Assembly: GCA_014382375.1 (NCBI GenBank)
Contig: JACNJU010000092.1
Coordinates: forward strand, 1-45,066
Reading direction: 5' to 3'
DNA: 45,066 nt
DNA from: Rhodospirillaceae bacterium
GTDB lineage: Bacteria > Pseudomonadota > Alphaproteobacteria > Rhodospirillales > JABHCV01
Part shown: positions 42,930 through 45,066 of the stretch, piece by piece
How the letters are laid out: each line of letters begins with the position of its first letter
Position numbering within the stretch: position 1 is the stretch's first letter
Translations under genes and position numbers: made by a program
The notes under the pieces: model-generated
Database searches by the model: none
What the model was told of the DNA's origin: nothing
What the model saw: only the letters and a program-made list of their open reading frames with translations

Positions 42930-44225
42930 ATGAATGAGCCTTTGAAAATCGCCGTTGCCGGCCTGGGAACCGTCGGTGCCGGAATTCTTAAATTGCTGGC
43001 CGAACACGGCGACATGCTGGAGGGGCGATGTGGGCGACGGATTGAGGTGACCGCCGTATCAGCCCGCGAGCAAGGCAAGGACAGAGGTGTCTCGCTCGAA
43101 GGTCTTGAATTTTTTCAAGACGCAGCCAAGATGGCCCGCGATGCCGATGCCGATGTCATTGTTGAACTGATCGGGGGCGCAGACGGAATCGCCAAGGAAA
43201 CCGTAGAGGCGGCGATTACCGCTTCGCGTCATGTCGTCACGGCCAATAAAGCGCTGATTGCCCATCATGGAACCGAACTGGCGCTCAAAGCAGAAGCCGC
43301 CGGTGTCAGTCTGGCTTATGAAGCTGCCGTCGCCGGTGGTATTCCGATTATCAAGGCGTTGCGTGAGGGGCTTGCCGCCAACGGCATTAAGAGCATTCAT
43401 GGCATTCTGAACGGAACCTGCAATTACATTCTCAGCCGGATGCGCGATGAAGGGCTTGAATTCGTCGAAGTGCTGGAAGATGCCCAGCGTCTGGGCTACG
43501 CAGAAACCGATCCGGAGTTTGATATTGAAGGCGTCGATGCGGCACACAAGCTGGCGATCCTTGCCTCATTGGCCTTTGGCCGGAAACTCAATTTTGACGG
43601 TGTCCACATAGAGGGCATCACCCGTATTTCACAAATGGATATCCGCTTTGCCGAAGAGCTTGGCTTCCGGGTCAAACTGTTGGGTATCGCCTCGCAAAAC
43701 GATCACGGCATAGAGCAGCGTGTGCATCCGTGTCTGGTTCCGGCTGACGCACCGATCGCCAGCGTCGAAGGGGTGTTCAACGCCGTCGTCGCCGAAGGGG
43801 ATTTTGTCGATACCCTGATGATGGAAGGGCGCGGGGCCGGGGAAGGACCAACGGCGTCCGCCGTTTGCGCCGACCTTGCCGATATCGCGCGCGGCATTCA
43901 GATACCGGCATTCGGTATTCCTGCGAAAAAGCTTGAAGCATCAGCTACGGTGTCAATGGACGCCCATAAGGGGGCTTATTACATTCGCCTGATGGTCATT
44001 GACCGGCCCGGGATTTTTGCCGATGTGGCAACCACTTTGCGTGATAACGAGGTATCTATGGAATCGATCCTGCAACATGGCAGGGGTGCCCCGGGAGAAG
44101 CCGTGCCGGTGGTCGTGACATTACATGAGACAGAAGAAGTCCGCGCCTCGGCGGTCATTGAAACGATTTCCCATCTTGATGGCGTGCTTGAAGCACCGGT
44201 CATGATCCGTATAGAGAATTTGTGA
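42930..44225 (+). CDS. hom: Homoserine dehydrogenase with C-terminal ACT domain
   Basis: Reduces aspartate semialdehyde to homoserine on the way to Thr, Met and Ile. The NAD(P) motif is IAVAGLGTVGAGIL, followed by TANKALIAHHGTEL, YEAAVAGGIPIIKALREG, GILNGTCNYILSRM and TDPEFDIEGVDAAHKLAILA, with the catalytic Lys and Asp region present. The C-terminal about 80 residues form an ACT domain (LMVIDRPGIFADVATTLRDN) for threonine feedback. Length 431. It lies 12 bases downstream of the aminotransferase gene and its TGA overlaps the glpX ATG by one base. Confidence 0.96.
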   Translation: MNEPLKIAVAGLGTVGAGILKLLAEHGDMLEGRCGRRIEVTAVSAREQGKDRGVSLEGLEFFQDAAKMARDADADVIVELIGGADGIAKETVEAAITASRHVVTANKALIAHHGTELALKAEAAGVSLAYEAAVAGGIPIIKALREGLAANGIKSIHGILNGTCNYILSRMRDEGLEFVEVLEDAQRLGYAETDPEFDIEGVDAAHKLAILASLAFGRKLNFDGVHIEGITRISQMDIRFAEELGFRVKLLGIASQNDHGIEQRVHPCLVPADAPIASVEGVFNAVVAEGDFVDTLMMEGRGAGEGPTASAVCADLADIARGIQIPAFGIPAKKLEASATVSMDAHKGAYYIRLMVIDRPGIFADVATTLRDNEVSMESILQHGRGAPGEAVPVVVTLHETEEVRASAVIETISHLDGVLEAPVMIRIENL

Positions 44226-45066
44226 TGGCTGAAACATACAACGGCGGGCGAAACCTGGCTATGGAAGCCGTCAGGGTCAGTGAAGCGGCAGCCCGCGCCG
44301 CCAGCGCCTGGATGGGGCGGGGTGACGAGGAGTCTGCTGATCAGGCAGCCGTCGAAGCCATGAGCAAGGCGCTCAAGGCCTTGTCAATCGATGGCACCGT
44401 TCGTATTGGTGAAAACAACGGCAATCAGTTAGTCGTCGGTGAAAAAGTCGGCGATGGCAAAGGCCCTGCTGTTGACGTTGCCCTGATGCCTGTCGAAGGT
44501 CCGACCATTGTCGCCAAGGGCGAACCCAATGGCCTTTCTGTCATTGCCTTGGCCGAAGGCGGTAAGTTCCTTAATGTCCCCGATCTGTACATGGAAAAAA
44601 TCGCCGTCGGCGGTGGTTTGCCCGCAGGGCTTGTCGATTTGGACAATCCTCCGTCGGAAAACCTGAAAGCCCTGAGTGCTGCCAAAGGTGTGCCGGTCAG
44701 TGATCTTGTCGTCTGTATTCTGGATCGGCCCCGTCACAGTGAAATAATCGCCAAGGTTCGTGAGGCAGGGGCTCGCATCATGTTGATTGTTGATGGCGAT
44801 GTTTCGGGGGTTGTTGCCACGGTTTGGCCAAAAAGCGGAATTGATTTGTACTGTGGCATCGGCGGTGCCCCGCAAGGCGTTCTTTCCGCCGCCGCCCTTT
44901 CCTGTGTCGGTGGGCCGATGCAGGGGCGCCTGGGTCTTCCCCGTAATTCCGGCAGGGTAAAAGCTGGCCGTTCCCGTGTCACCTACCCTGCCCAAAAAAT
45001 TGTTATTTCCGGTTTGGGCGCCCGGGAGATCACCCTCCCACCGCCCGGGGGGACTCCCGGGGCGTG
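44225..45066 (+). CDS. glpX: GlpX-like class II fructose-1,6-bisphosphatase, 3' truncated and atypical
   Basis: The frame opens with ATG at 44225 and runs to the window edge (280 codons). RNLAMEAVRVSEAAARAASAWMGRGDEESADQAAV, split in the reading as two blocks, matches the GlpX N-terminus, and MEKIAVGGG, VCILDRPRHSEIIAKVREAG, IGGAPQGVLSAAAL and MQGRL are clear. Two usual metal-site motifs are altered: IGEGExDEAP reads IGENNGNQ and is about three residues short, and DPxEGT reads MPVEGP. After MQGRL the frame loses GlpX-like sequence, although the bases near the edge still resemble it with small gaps. This could be sequence error near a contig end, a pseudogene or a divergent paralogue. Confidence 0.7.
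   Translation, partial: MAETYNGGRNLAMEAVRVSEAAARAASAWMGRGDEESADQAAVEAMSKALKALSIDGTVRIGENNGNQLVVGEKVGDGKGPAVDVALMPVEGPTIVAKGEPNGLSVIALAEGGKFLNVPDLYMEKIAVGGGLPAGLVDLDNPPSENLKALSAAKGVPVSDLVVCILDRPRHSEIIAKVREAGARIMLIVDGDVSGVVATVWPKSGIDLYCGIGGAPQGVLSAAALSCVGGPMQGRLGLPRNSGRVKAGRSRVTYPAQKIVISGLGAREITLPPPGGTPGA

Overview
The window looks like chromosomal DNA from an alphaproteobacterium, probably of the Rhodospirillales type. The evidence is MipZ, a ClpS-ClpA pair, cobalamin-dependent ribonucleotide reductase NrdJ, the complex I accessory subunit NDUFA12, DUF2155, class I PhaC, MeaB and a ThiS-ThiG fusion. This placement is inferred from gene content, not from a phylogeny. No rRNA, tRNA, insertion sequence, prophage or CRISPR array was seen. 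Most of the window is densely packed core metabolism. Both ends cut genes: a RelE/ParE-like toxin at the left and a GlpX-like phosphatase at the right.

Layout. 1-4700: toxin remnant, GH114-like secreted protein, L-2-hydroxyglutarate oxidase-like flavoprotein, DUF3179 protein, MipZ and a small unknown gene. 4.9-6.8 kb: cold-shock protein, then a VWA-domain protein coupled to a membrane J-domain protein. 6.9-10.5 kb: galU-ugd-manB, making UDP-glucose, UDP-glucuronate and mannose-1-P/glucose-1-P for surface polysaccharide. Next comes a convergent D,D-carboxypeptidase. 11.8-14.7 kb is the least ordinary stretch, all on the minus strand: a lipoprotein, a Tat-like glycine-rich exported protein, an HprK-like P-loop protein and a PqqD-like protein. 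15.0-18.8 kb: clpS-clpA and a CoA-transferase. 18.8-22.3 kb (minus): duplicated-domain Cys protein, GNAT, RidA and a response-regulator/metallo-beta-lactamase fusion. 22.6-26.3 kb: nrdJ, preceded by a pair of NrdR-box-like sites. 26.9-28.5 kb: NDUFA12, a methyltransferase and DUF2155. 28.4-31.4 kb (minus): aroQ-accB-accC-aat. 31.5-32.9 kb: thiSG fusion and a carboxymuconolactone decarboxylase-like gene. 32.9-34.4 kb: RhlE-like helicase. 34.5-38.6 kb: isochorismatase-like hydrolase, alpha/beta hydrolase, gamma carbonic anhydrase, MeaB and a class V aminotransferase, the last four joined by 4-base overlaps. 38.6-40.3 kb: phaC. 40.5-45.1 kb: OmpA-family lipoprotein, aminotransferase, homoserine dehydrogenase and a glpX-like gene cut by the window end.

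The best candidate for an undescribed system is the glycine-rich / HprK-like / PqqD-like cluster at 11777-13702. PqqD folds bind leader peptides in RiPP pathways and HprK folds phosphorylate proteins. An adjacent exported low-complexity protein with a conserved-looking leader would be a natural substrate. That link is inference from gene order and family knowledge. Other points of interest are the ThiS-ThiG fusion with an internal Gly-Gly-Gly, the REC-MBL fusion, the NrdR-box pair, the tandem Cx2C protein, and the GlpX-like gene whose usual metal-binding motifs are altered.
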